64,000 nucleotides of DNA. Origin: Streptomyces sp. NBC_01255. GTDB taxonomy: Bacteria; Actinomycetota; Actinomycetes; Streptomycetales; Streptomycetaceae. The position numbers and the translations under genes are program-made. Positions 43,057-50,908 of the stretch are shown one piece after another. Location of the stretch: the NCBI RefSeq assembly GCF_036226445.1, contig NZ_CP108474.1, positions 806,001-870,000 of the forward strand, in the 5' to 3' direction. Positions within the stretch are counted from its first letter, which is position 1, and every line of letters begins with the position of its first letter. The notes below the pieces were generated by a model that was given only the letters and a program-made list of their open reading frames with translations, did no database searches and had not been told where the DNA came from.

Positions 43057-43748
43057 CGAGAGGCTTTCCCGCTCGGGCGGTCCACGACCTCCTGGTCGAG
43101 AGTGCACGCCTTCGCAGGGGCGGTGCTGGCCAGCGCCACCACGGCCGCCCGGTGCGGGTCCGTCCATTCGAGGAGCCGGAGGTCCTCCCCGCCGGCTTTC
43201 AGCAGCGCTTCCGCGCGCACCCACAGGCGGAGCAGGGCCGCGCCCGGGTCGGGCCCGTCGGCGGCCTCCCGCACGTCGGCCTCGGGCAGGACCCGGCTCA
43301 GTACCGACAGGGGGCCCGGCCTGCGCGCGGAGGGTTCCACGTCGACGCCGACGGCGCCGGGGCCGACGGCCGCCGCGACCAGCCCGTCGGCGTGGCTCAG
43401 GCTGAGGCCCACGCCGGGGTGGTCCCGCAGGTACGGGCGGCCGTGGCCGGCCCGCCCGCACCCGGCGCAGAACTGGGCCGGGGCCGACTCCTCCGGCGAA
43501 CCCCCGGTGAATCGGGCGACGCACAGCCGCAGCAGCAGCCGTGCGGCCAGGACGTCGTCCCGGCGGCTCGGCACGCGGACCGCTTCCAGCCGCCGCAGCT
43601 CCCACGGTGCGAGGAGTCCCTCGTGCAGCCGCGGGTGGGCGAGTACTTCGCCGGTGGTCGCGACGGCGGCCAGGGCCGTACGGGAGTCCCGGCCCGGCAG
43701 CGGGGCGCCGCCGGTCACGTGCGCGTGCTCACCCCGCGGCGGTCGCAC
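43053..43748 (-). CDS. Sfp-type 4'-phosphopantetheinyl transferase
   Basis: About 231 residues. PPTase signature GVDVEPSARRP (Mg-binding) and LLRLWVRAEALLKAGG (WxxKEA-type, with Arg for the usual Lys). LSLSHADGLVAAAVG is the core HxD region. Also four clustered Cys (FCAGCGRAGH; LCVARF). It would activate the neighbouring carrier protein. Start could be GTG 43748, overlapping the carrier-protein stop, or GTG 43718 after GGGGTGAG. Last gene of the minus-strand half of the cluster. Confidence 0.85.
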   Translation of the reverse strand: MRPPRGEHAHVTGGAPLPGRDSRTALAAVATTGEVLAHPRLHEGLLAPWELRRLEAVRVPSRRDDVLAARLLLRLCVARFTGGSPEESAPAQFCAGCGRAGHGRPYLRDHPGVGLSLSHADGLVAAAVGPGAVGVDVEPSARRPGPLSVLSRVLPEADVREAADGPDPGAALLRLWVRAEALLKAGGEDLRLLEWTDPHRAAVVALASTAPAKACTLDQEVVDRPSGKASR

Positions 43749-43992
43749 CGGGGGCGGCGGCCGTCGCGGACGGGGTCAGAAAGCGTCGCTCGACGCGGCC
43801 GAGCGTGCGGAAGTCGTCGATGGTGACTTCCTGGAGGTCGATGGTGTCGCCGGAGATCTCCTCCAGAAGGTCGATGAACTCCAGGAAGTCCATCGAGTCG
43901 ATGAGCCGGGCCTCGATGAGGTCCTCGTCGACGTCGATCGGGCCGTCGAGGCCGGGATTCTTCTCGTGGAGCCACTCGGCGATGCGTTCCAT
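43729..43992 (-). CDS. Free-standing acyl/aminoacyl carrier protein
   Basis: 87-residue carrier protein. The phosphopantetheine Ser is about 33 in LIDSMDFLEFIDLLEE. Acidic helix II fits docking with a ligase. The C-terminus has an extra Ala-rich tail (TPSATAAAPGATAAG). ATG 43992 has AGGAG 10 bases upstream. It sits between the PPTase and the amino acid:carrier-protein ligase, the expected enzyme partners, so its cargo is probably an amino acid. Confidence 0.9.
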   Translation of the reverse strand: MERIAEWLHEKNPGLDGPIDVDEDLIEARLIDSMDFLEFIDLLEEISGDTIDLQEVTIDDFRTLGRVERRFLTPSATAAAPGATAAG

Positions 43993-44043
43993 GGTGCGGG
44001 TCACTCCTTGCTGGTACGGGTGTTCCTGTCGTTTGCGCTCGGT

Positions 44044-44904
44044 TCAGGCTGCCCGGGCGGCGCGGAGTCGTTCGAGGGCCTGCTCCGGGGTGCCGTGGGC
44101 GAGGATCATCGCGTGCACCCAGCGTTCGACGCCGAAGGCGACGCAGGCGCTGTACGCGGGTCCCTCGGCGCCCGCCTGGATGTCCAGGCGCTCGCCGAAG
44201 AAGTTGCGGTGCCGGTTCACGGAGGCGATGGCCGTGCCGTCCGGGGCGCTGAACTCGTGCTTGACCGGGTCGAGCGCCATGAGGCGGGCCCGGGAGCCGC
44301 CCCGGTCGTAGAACGGGTCGTCGGCCGTGGCTCGGGTCAGGTCGAGGCCCAGGAGTCCGGCCAGTTCCCGGACGAACTCGGCGCCCTTCTCCAGGTGTTC
44401 GACCGCGCCCTGCTTGGTACCGAGGTACAGGACTTCCCGCATGTGGAAGCCCCACAGGCGGCGCAGTCCGTCGTAGTGGGTCTCGTTGCGGAAGCAGCGG
44501 CCGGTGGCGGAGAGCCGCAGCCCGTCCTCGCCGACGTCCCGGCCTTCCAGGGAGAGCAGCAGGCCGTAGCAGGTGGCGGAGGGCAGCAGGTGACCGGTCG
44601 GCCGCAGCGGCAGCTCTCCCGGATTCTCGCCGGCTGCAAGCCCGTCGAGCGCCTCGGGGGTGAACCGCCCGGCGGAGACGCCGAGATGGGGGAAGTTGCG
44701 GAAGTAGTCCAGCTTGGCCAGGCCCTCCACGGACAGCAGCGGCGGGCCGACCACCTCGGGGGCGGAGAGGCGTGCGGCCAGACCGGTGAGCAGGTCGTCG
44801 AGGCCGTGCAGCAGGGCGGTGTGGACCGGATCCAGCGTGAGCAGCCCCGGACCGGGGTTCCTCAGACCGCCGTCCGGCAGGGCTGTGCTGCTGCTTGTAC
44901 TCAT
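44044..44904 (-). CDS. Class-II-synthetase-like amino acid:[carrier protein] ligase
   Basis: 286 residues resembling the atypical SerRS-like catalytic core that lacks a tRNA-binding domain and loads amino acids (Gly/Ala in characterised cases) on carrier proteins. Motif 2 FRNE is at 138-141; motif 3 GVER at about 258-261; candidate Zn ligands Cys 112 (SATCYG), Glu 157 (HMREV) and Cys 254 (SACVAFG) match the family pattern. ATG 44904 after GAGAGGGAG. It transcribes away from the plus-strand genes through a shared regulatory region. Confidence 0.85.
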   Translation of the reverse strand: MSTSSSTALPDGGLRNPGPGLLTLDPVHTALLHGLDDLLTGLAARLSAPEVVGPPLLSVEGLAKLDYFRNFPHLGVSAGRFTPEALDGLAAGENPGELPLRPTGHLLPSATCYGLLLSLEGRDVGEDGLRLSATGRCFRNETHYDGLRRLWGFHMREVLYLGTKQGAVEHLEKGAEFVRELAGLLGLDLTRATADDPFYDRGGSRARLMALDPVKHEFSAPDGTAIASVNRHRNFFGERLDIQAGAEGPAYSACVAFGVERWVHAMILAHGTPEQALERLRAARAA

Positions 44905-45054
44905 GGAACCGCTCCCTCTCAGCGTGGGCGGACAGTCGGGGGCGTCGGCAGGCGGGCAGGACGCATCTCCACGACGTGATGGTGTCGGCGCTGACGGCGC
45001 TGTCGCGACGGTCCGTACGTCCGGGGAATGGACCCTAGGCCAGCACTTCGCGAC

Positions 45055-45066
45055 TTGTCTAGACCA
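45055..45066. promoter_or_regulatory. DasR-like operator (dre) 1
   Basis: TTGTCTAGACCA differs by one base from the DasR core TGGTCTAGACCA; flanks (AC before) also fit the longer consensus. Located 151 bp before the ligase start. Confidence 0.65.
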
Positions 45067-45158
45067 AAGTCGGCGGGTCGGCGCGCGTCGTCAAGAGTTC
45101 GTTTGGATCTTCCGGACAAGTCAACTGTGCATATCAAGCCGACACTTGACAGCGGCTA

Positions 45159-45170
45159 TGGTCTAAACCA
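45159..45170. promoter_or_regulatory. DasR-like operator (dre) 2
   Basis: TGGTCTAAACCA has one mismatch to the DasR core TGGTCTAGACCA. It lies 8 bases after a TTGACA hexamer and 62 bp before the dioxygenase start, so binding would block plus-strand transcription. Confidence 0.65.
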
Positions 45171-45231
45171 ATGCTGCTGCGTAATCGGCAGCGACCGTCC
45201 TCGGCCCTGACTCCCGTTTTGGAGGGACCAC

Positions 45232-46323
45232 ATGACGACCCCCGCTCCCCACGGCCGCTCGCGCCGTCCCCGTCTGCACCGGGCGGCGTCGGACCTGCCG
45301 TACTTCAGCGCGGACGGCGAGGCCTATCTGGCCCAGACCACCCTGCGGGAGCTGAAGAAGTCCCGCCCCCTGCGGGTGCTGTCCGAGGAGGACTTCGCCC
45401 ACTGGCAGACGTACGGATACGTCATCGTCCGGGAGGCCATCGCGGCGGAGGACGCCAGGCGGCTCCTCGACTTCACCTGGGACTTCCAGGGGCTGGACCC
45501 GGACCGGCCGGAGAGCTGGTACGAGGACCGGCCGTTCCGCTCCGAGCTGGACCAGCAGCTGCACGTGTACGGATTCGTCGAGGCGTACCACCACCAACTG
45601 CTCTGGAACAGCCGCCAGTCCCAGCGCGTGTACGACGCGTTCGTCGACGTGTGGGACTGCGAGGAGCTGTGGGTCACCCTGGACCGGCTCAACCTCAACC
45701 CGCCCAACGTCGGGAACCGTGACCGCGCCCTGATCGAGCCCACCGACCGGGGCTTCGACATCGAGTTGCACTGGGACATCGACACGACGCTCGGCGTCCC
45801 GCCGCAGCGGGTGCAGGGGATCATCGCGCTCAACGACACCCGGCCCGAGACCGGCGGTTTCCAGTGCGATCCGGAGCTGTTCCGGCGGTTCGAGGAGTGG
45901 AGGATCGCCCAGCCGGCCGGCCGGGACCCCCTCCGCCCCGCCGTGGACCGGGCCGAGTTCCCCGTCGAACGGCCCGAACTCCACCCCGGCGACCTGCTGA
46001 TCTGGAACGGTCTTCTCGCCCACGGCGTGGCGCGCAACGCCTCCGAGAACGGGGTGCGGGCGGTCCAGTACCTGTCGATGATGCCGGCGCTCGAGGAGCA
46101 CGAGAGGCTGCGGCGCTCCCGTGTCGAGTCCTGGCGGCACCTGCGGACCCCGCGCTGGAACCGCACGCTCGTCGGCGATCCGGTGCTGCACGAGTCCAAG
46201 CGCTACCCCACGGCCGAACTGACCGGGCTCGGCAGCCGCCTCCTCGGTCTCGCCTCGTGGCACGACACGGCAGCCGACGGCCGGAGCCGGGACGGAGAAC
46301 CGGCGTGCGCCGTGTCTGCCTGA
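45232..46323 (+). CDS. Phytanoyl-CoA dioxygenase-family (PhyH) Fe(II)/2-oxoglutarate oxygenase
   Basis: 363 residues of the PhyH superfamily. Iron ligands are His 180 and Asp 182 in ELHWDIDTTL and His 264 in NGLLAHGVARN, with Arg 276 for 2-oxoglutarate. DLLIWNG before the distal His is typical. It would hydroxylate an aliphatic carbon, perhaps of a carrier-bound amino acid. ATG 45232 follows GGAGGG. Its 3' end overlaps the DUF6271 gene start by 19 bp, so the two are coupled. Confidence 0.85.
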   Translation: MTTPAPHGRSRRPRLHRAASDLPYFSADGEAYLAQTTLRELKKSRPLRVLSEEDFAHWQTYGYVIVREAIAAEDARRLLDFTWDFQGLDPDRPESWYEDRPFRSELDQQLHVYGFVEAYHHQLLWNSRQSQRVYDAFVDVWDCEELWVTLDRLNLNPPNVGNRDRALIEPTDRGFDIELHWDIDTTLGVPPQRVQGIIALNDTRPETGGFQCDPELFRRFEEWRIAQPAGRDPLRPAVDRAEFPVERPELHPGDLLIWNGLLAHGVARNASENGVRAVQYLSMMPALEEHERLRRSRVESWRHLRTPRWNRTLVGDPVLHESKRYPTAELTGLGSRLLGLASWHDTAADGRSRDGEPACAVSA

Positions 46324-47627
46324 CCCTCCCCACCAACCGGGCGTGCTCCGAGACCCTCAGGGCGGTCGCCGAGGAGGCCGCCTACGGCGCCCGCCGGTTC
46401 GGCGTCGAGGTGCACCTCCTGGTCCTGGACTCCTCCGAGGCACCGGTGCTCGCCGAACACCGCGAGACGGTGGACGGTCTGCCCCCGGCCCCGGGCGTGG
46501 TCGTCCACCACCTCGACGAGACGCAGCAGCGGACCTTCCTGCAAGCGGTGATCGCGCGGTCCGGCGTCGCCGCACCCGACCGGGTGCTCGACCTGATGCT
46601 GCCGTCCCGCGTGTCCTACGGCGCCTGCACCAACCGCGCCTTCCTGATCGCCGAGGCCCTGGGCTGCGCCTCGGTCCACCGCCGGGACTCGGACAGCCGC
46701 TACCAGGTCCACTCCGAGCGCCCGGAGGGCGGCGAACCGGTCTTCCCGATCCACCACGAGCTGACGTCCCTGGGACGGCGCGCAGCCGAGGTGGCCGGGC
46801 TCGTGTCGCGGAGCAGGCTCGATCCCGCGTGCGCGGACCGGCCGGTGGCCCTGGTCGGCGGCTCCTTCGTCGGCGAGATGTCCGTGGACGTCGAGGAGAT
46901 CCGCCGGCTCGATCCCGCCGTCTACGACGACGTCGTCGGCCTGTCGGTCCCCGACGGCTATCCGGAGATCTGGCGCAGGAACCTCATCGCGGAGTCGTTC
47001 CGCGGCGCCGGGACCGCCCCCTTCACGAGCGACCTCACGACGCTCACCCGCGTCGGCCCCACGCGTGTCGACATGTGCAACATCGGCTTCACCCGCGAGG
47101 TCTACGGCCGGGTGCCGCTGCCTCCCGCCACCGACACCATCGGCAGCGACTACTTCCTCATCCACCTGGTCCACGACGCCCGGCTGCCCGGCGTCCTGCA
47201 CAACCGTCACATCATCAACTTCCATACACGCGAGCGCCGTTCCGATGCGGGCTTCCTCGCCTATCAGCGGCGGCTCGCGAAGTTCCTCCTGTCCACGCCG
47301 TACTTCGACGCCGTGTACGGGCAGATGGCCGCCGCCGGAGCGGAGTTGCTCGACTCCGACGGCCAGGTCCGTGCGTCCGCCGTCGCCGGGTTCGTCAGGG
47401 ACAGCACCCGGCTGGACCGCGTCGAGAACGCCGAGCGGCTGGACGTCATCGACCGCTCGTTCCGCAAGCTCGGCGGCCGCTACGCCGGGGCCGCCGACGT
47501 CCTCGCCGCCGAGCGCGAGCGACTCCTCGACGAGTCCCGCGCCGACATGGAGGAGTTCGCCCTCCTGATCGACGCCTGGGGCCCGCTGACCCGCTCCACG
47601 AAGTCCGTGAAAGGCATCACATGGTGA
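46305..47627 (+). CDS. DUF6271 family protein, GT-A-glycosyltransferase-like
   Basis: 440 residues, GTG start 46305 inside the previous gene. It begins with a Rossmann-like strand (VRRVCLTLPTNR) and has ACTNRAFLIAEALG then RRDSDSRYQ (a DxD-like metal motif at about 128-130), and later NIGFTREVYGRVPLP and HNRHIINFH, a pattern seen in nucleotide-sugar GT-A folds. Function is not established. Product may be a glycosyl or aminoacyl-type transfer step in the cluster; donor and acceptor unknown. Stop overlaps the condensation-domain gene start by 7 bp. Confidence 0.65.
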   Translation: MRRVCLTLPTNRACSETLRAVAEEAAYGARRFGVEVHLLVLDSSEAPVLAEHRETVDGLPPAPGVVVHHLDETQQRTFLQAVIARSGVAAPDRVLDLMLPSRVSYGACTNRAFLIAEALGCASVHRRDSDSRYQVHSERPEGGEPVFPIHHELTSLGRRAAEVAGLVSRSRLDPACADRPVALVGGSFVGEMSVDVEEIRRLDPAVYDDVVGLSVPDGYPEIWRRNLIAESFRGAGTAPFTSDLTTLTRVGPTRVDMCNIGFTREVYGRVPLPPATDTIGSDYFLIHLVHDARLPGVLHNRHIINFHTRERRSDAGFLAYQRRLAKFLLSTPYFDAVYGQMAAAGAELLDSDGQVRASAVAGFVRDSTRLDRVENAERLDVIDRSFRKLGGRYAGAADVLAAERERLLDESRADMEEFALLIDAWGPLTRSTKSVKGITW

Positions 47628-49429
47628 GTGAGCGAGCCACTTCGAGACTCAAGGACATCCGCGCCCGCGCCTGCACCGTGACTGTCGCGTACGCGGGCGG
47701 CGAGGAGCGCCGGGGCCCCGTCACGATGGGGCAGGCCAACATGATCCGCTGCATCCTGCGGGACGAGCCCGCGCACATCAACATCCACGATGTGTGGCCG
47801 GCACCCGCCGGGACCGGGATGGAAGCGGCCGTCGACGCCCTGCGCGCCCTCGCCGTCCGGCACGAGGCGCTGCGCACCACGTTCCCCCACGCCCCTGGCT
47901 CCGCTCCTCGCGAGCAAGTCGTGGCCGCCGAGGGCACGTTCACCGTCACCGTCCTCGACCACGACGAACTCCCCGGCGAACCCGACCGGTACGCCGAGTC
48001 GTTGGCGCGCGAGGCCCGCGACGAGCGGTTCCACCTGGACCGGGACTTCCCCCTCCGGGTGTCCCTGGTAGCCCTCGACGGCACGCCGGTGTACGCCGCG
48101 CTCGCGGCCAGCCACGCGGTCGCGGACATCAGCGCGCTCGCCGTCCTCAAGGAGGAATGGCTCGCGCTGCTGGCCGGCGGGACGCTCCCTCCGCAGACGG
48201 CGCTGACGCCGCTCGGCCTCGCCGCCGAGGAGGCGGCCCCGGCCGGGCTCCGTAAGTCCGCGGCGTCGCTGGGGTACTGGGAGCGGATCATCCGTACCGG
48301 ACCGCAGGCCATGTTCGCGGAACCGGGCGCCGAAGGCACCGAGGTCCGCGCGCCGCAGCTCACCCTCCGGTCGCGGCGCGGCGCCCGCGCCCTGGCCCTC
48401 GTCGCGGAGCGCACCGGCGGCCTGCCGTCGACGGTGCTGCTCACGGCCTGGTGCGCGCTCCTCGCGCACCGTACGGACCAGCCGGCCTGCGTGACCGCCG
48501 TCCCGACGTCCAACCGGTACGAGCCCCGCCTGACCCGCTCGGTGAACACCCTGTCCCAGGACGCCCTGCTCTGCCTCGACGTCCGGGTCCCGTCCTTCGA
48601 CGTCCTCCTCGGCAAGGCCTGGGGTGCCGCGCTCAACGCCTACCGGCACAGCCGGTTCGACGCCGTGAGCCTGTGGGAGATGATCGGCAGGGCGACCTTC
48701 GAGCGCGGCAGCCGGTTCACCCGCGATGTCGCCTTCAACGACGTGAGCACCCTGCCCACCGCGCTGCCCTCCACGCTCCCTTCCGCGCACGACCCCTCCT
48801 CCCCCGGCGACGATGCCGTCATCGGCCCCGAGCTTGAGCTCAGTTGGGGCGAGGACCAGGTGCTGCCGACCCGCGTCCTGACCTTCGTCCACGAGACGGA
48901 CCCCCTGCTGCGCCTCGGCGTGTGGGCGGACCCCGCACTGTTCACCCGGGAGCAGGCGGAGGGCTTCCTCGTCGGTCTGGTGCGTCTCCTGGAGGCGGCC
49001 GCCACCGGGGACGTACCGCTGGACGCGCTCACCGAGGTGACCGGGGTCCGGCCGGTCGAGCGCGGTGCGGACTGGGAGCGGGTGGACGGCTCCTGGGTCT
49101 CGCCGCCCGCCGTGGCGGAGGCCCTGAGCCGGGCCCTCGACGGCGTACCCGTACACGTCACGACGGATCCCCCGGCCACCGACGGACCGGCGGAGGCGGA
49201 GGCCGGGCGGGGCCTCACGGCGTACATCGCCTCCGGGGGCGCGCCGCTGACTCCGGCGGCGGCCCACGCCGCGCTCATGGACGCCCTCCCCGGCCGTCCC
49301 GGGCTGCTGGCTCCCCGCCGGTACGTGATCGTCCAGAGCCCGCCGGCGGAGGCCCACCGGAGCGGCGCCTGGCTCCGGCAGCAGATTCTCTCGGAAGGGA
49401 CCGGCCGGGAACCGGCGGATGCGACATGA
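47621..49429 (+). CDS. Solo NRPS condensation-domain enzyme
   Basis: 602 residues. N-terminal half resembles an NRPS condensation/acyltransferase (CAT-like) fold: ALAVRHEALRTTF, ASHAVADISAL at 163-174 and RFTRDVAFNDVS in the C-lobe. The core HHxxxDG motif appears as SHAVADI: the second His (165) and Asp (169) remain, the first His and the Gly are changed. It could join two carrier-bound units or a carrier-bound unit and a free amine. ATG 47621 overlaps DUF6271 stop; its stop overlaps the MFS gene by four. Confidence 0.8.
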   Translation: MVSERATSRLKDIRARACTVTVAYAGGEERRGPVTMGQANMIRCILRDEPAHINIHDVWPAPAGTGMEAAVDALRALAVRHEALRTTFPHAPGSAPREQVVAAEGTFTVTVLDHDELPGEPDRYAESLAREARDERFHLDRDFPLRVSLVALDGTPVYAALAASHAVADISALAVLKEEWLALLAGGTLPPQTALTPLGLAAEEAAPAGLRKSAASLGYWERIIRTGPQAMFAEPGAEGTEVRAPQLTLRSRRGARALALVAERTGGLPSTVLLTAWCALLAHRTDQPACVTAVPTSNRYEPRLTRSVNTLSQDALLCLDVRVPSFDVLLGKAWGAALNAYRHSRFDAVSLWEMIGRATFERGSRFTRDVAFNDVSTLPTALPSTLPSAHDPSSPGDDAVIGPELELSWGEDQVLPTRVLTFVHETDPLLRLGVWADPALFTREQAEGFLVGLVRLLEAAATGDVPLDALTEVTGVRPVERGADWERVDGSWVSPPAVAEALSRALDGVPVHVTTDPPATDGPAEAEAGRGLTAYIASGGAPLTPAAAHAALMDALPGRPGLLAPRRYVIVQSPPAEAHRSGAWLRQQILSEGTGREPADAT

Positions 49430-50676
49430 CGATGGATACCGATGGTGTGACCGTCCGGCAGAAGCCGGACCCGCTTCCCAGCCCCTGGCGGTCGAGCCGC
49501 TTCCGGCTGTTCTTCACGGCCCGCAGCGCGTCGCTGCTCGCCGACGGCATGCTGATGGTCTCGCTCACGACCGCCGTCCTCGGTGCGGGTTACGGGGCCA
49601 GTGGCGTCGGTTACGCGCTGGCCGCGTGGATGGCGCCGATCGTCCTGCTGGTCCTCGTCGGCGGCGTCCTCGCCGACCGGTTCACCCCGCAGGTCATGAT
49701 GGTCGGCGCCGACGTGGTGCGCCTGGTCGCCATGCTCGCGCTCGCGGCACTGCTCGCCGCGGGCGGGGTGCGGCTCTGGCACATCATGGCGCTGCTCGCA
49801 CTCAGCGGCGCGGCGACGGCCATGTTCCAGCCGGGTCTGGCGAGCATGGTCCCCCAGGTCGCCGAGGACATCCAGCGGGCGAACGCGCTCCTGCGGATCT
49901 CCGAGGCGATCTGCACCCTGGCCGGCCCCGGGCTCGCGGGCCTCCTCGTCGCCTACTGGGACGTGGCGGGATCCTTCCTGGTCATCGCGGCGGCCTTCGC
50001 GCTCAGCGCGCTGGGTCTCGCGCCACTGCGGAAACTGAGCACGGCCAAGGACGACAGCGCCGACCCGCTGTGGCAGAGGCTGGCCACGGGCTGGCACGAG
50101 TTCCGGTCCCGGTCCTGGCTGTGGGGCGTCATCGCCGTCTGGGCGGTCTACGGCCTGTTCGTCTTCGGCCCGGCCCTGCCGCTGGGCGCCGCGCTGCTCA
50201 CCGAACAGCACGGGGCGAGCGGCTACGGCTGGATCGCCTCCGCCGACGGGGCCGGGACGATCGTCGGCGGTCTGCTCGGCATGCGCGTCAAGCCTCGCCG
50301 TCCGCTCGTCGCGGGCGCCCTCGCCATGGTCTTCTTCTCGCTCAACCCCCTGGCTCCCGCTCTCGGCTGGTCGTTCACGCTCACGGCCGTCACCGGCGTC
50401 GTGGCCGGCTGCGGCTTCGCCTTCTGGGGAGTCATGTGGGCGACCAGCGTGCAGACCCACATCCCGCTGGCCGTCCTCAGCCGTGTCTCCGCCTACGACA
50501 TCGCCGGCTCCATCATGGTGATCCCGCTGGGCCGGGCACTGGCCGGCCCGGCGGCGGAGACCTTCGGTGCCGACCGGGTGCTGCTCTTCTCCGCCGTGGT
50601 GGGTGTCGTGTTCCTCGGAGTCATGCTCTGCGTCCCGGCCGTGCGGGCGCTGGGGCGGGCTCCGGAGGGCGGCTAG
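49426..50676 (+). CDS. MFS transporter (enterobactin exporter EntS-like)
   Basis: 416 residues, about 12 hydrophobic helices. FFTARSASLLADGMLMVSL and GGVLADRFTPQVMM match the MFS_3/EntS-like motif A region used by small-metabolite exporters. ATG 49426 overlaps the condensation gene stop (ATGA). As the last gene of the coupled run 45232-50676 it is the likely exporter of the cluster product. Confidence 0.88.
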   Translation: MTMDTDGVTVRQKPDPLPSPWRSSRFRLFFTARSASLLADGMLMVSLTTAVLGAGYGASGVGYALAAWMAPIVLLVLVGGVLADRFTPQVMMVGADVVRLVAMLALAALLAAGGVRLWHIMALLALSGAATAMFQPGLASMVPQVAEDIQRANALLRISEAICTLAGPGLAGLLVAYWDVAGSFLVIAAAFALSALGLAPLRKLSTAKDDSADPLWQRLATGWHEFRSRSWLWGVIAVWAVYGLFVFGPALPLGAALLTEQHGASGYGWIASADGAGTIVGGLLGMRVKPRRPLVAGALAMVFFSLNPLAPALGWSFTLTAVTGVVAGCGFAFWGVMWATSVQTHIPLAVLSRVSAYDIAGSIMVIPLGRALAGPAAETFGADRVLLFSAVVGVVFLGVMLCVPAVRALGRAPEGG

Positions 50677-50855
50677 CGGTAGGGGTGGGTGGGCGCCCAC
50701 AGGCGGGCACGCCCTCGGCGTTTCGGCCATGCGCGCCTCGGGGCACGGCCCTCCTCCGGCAAGGGTCGGTGTACCCGGCACGCTCGGGTTCTCGCTCTGC
50801 CATGCGGATCGTGACACGTCCGAAAGACGCGTGTTCGACATTGCCGTCGTTTCGT

Positions 50856-50893
50856 TGAGCCGCATGACATCCGGGCGACACCCGGACGGCTCA
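50856..50893 (+). promoter_or_regulatory. Stacked hairpin in the leader of the ABC exporter
   Basis: TGAGCCG (50856-50862) pairs with CGGCTCA (50887-50893) and, inside, TCCGGG (50870-50875) with CCCGGA (50881-50886), leaving a 7-base bulge. It ends 6 bases before the GGAGG of the exporter gene, so folding could control translation. The 232-bp gap 50677-50908 otherwise has no gene. Confidence 0.5.
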
Positions 50894-50908
50894 GCGACGG
50901 AGGACACC

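Larger units (their letters stand above)
44905..45231. promoter_or_regulatory. Shared divergent promoter region of the biosynthetic cluster
   Basis: 327 bp without a gene, AT-richer than its surroundings near 45040-45180. It separates the minus-strand ligase/carrier/PPTase genes from the plus-strand dioxygenase operon, so it must drive both. A TTGACA hexamer (45146-45151) points toward the plus-strand operon. Two DasR-like sites are listed separately. Confidence 0.7.
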
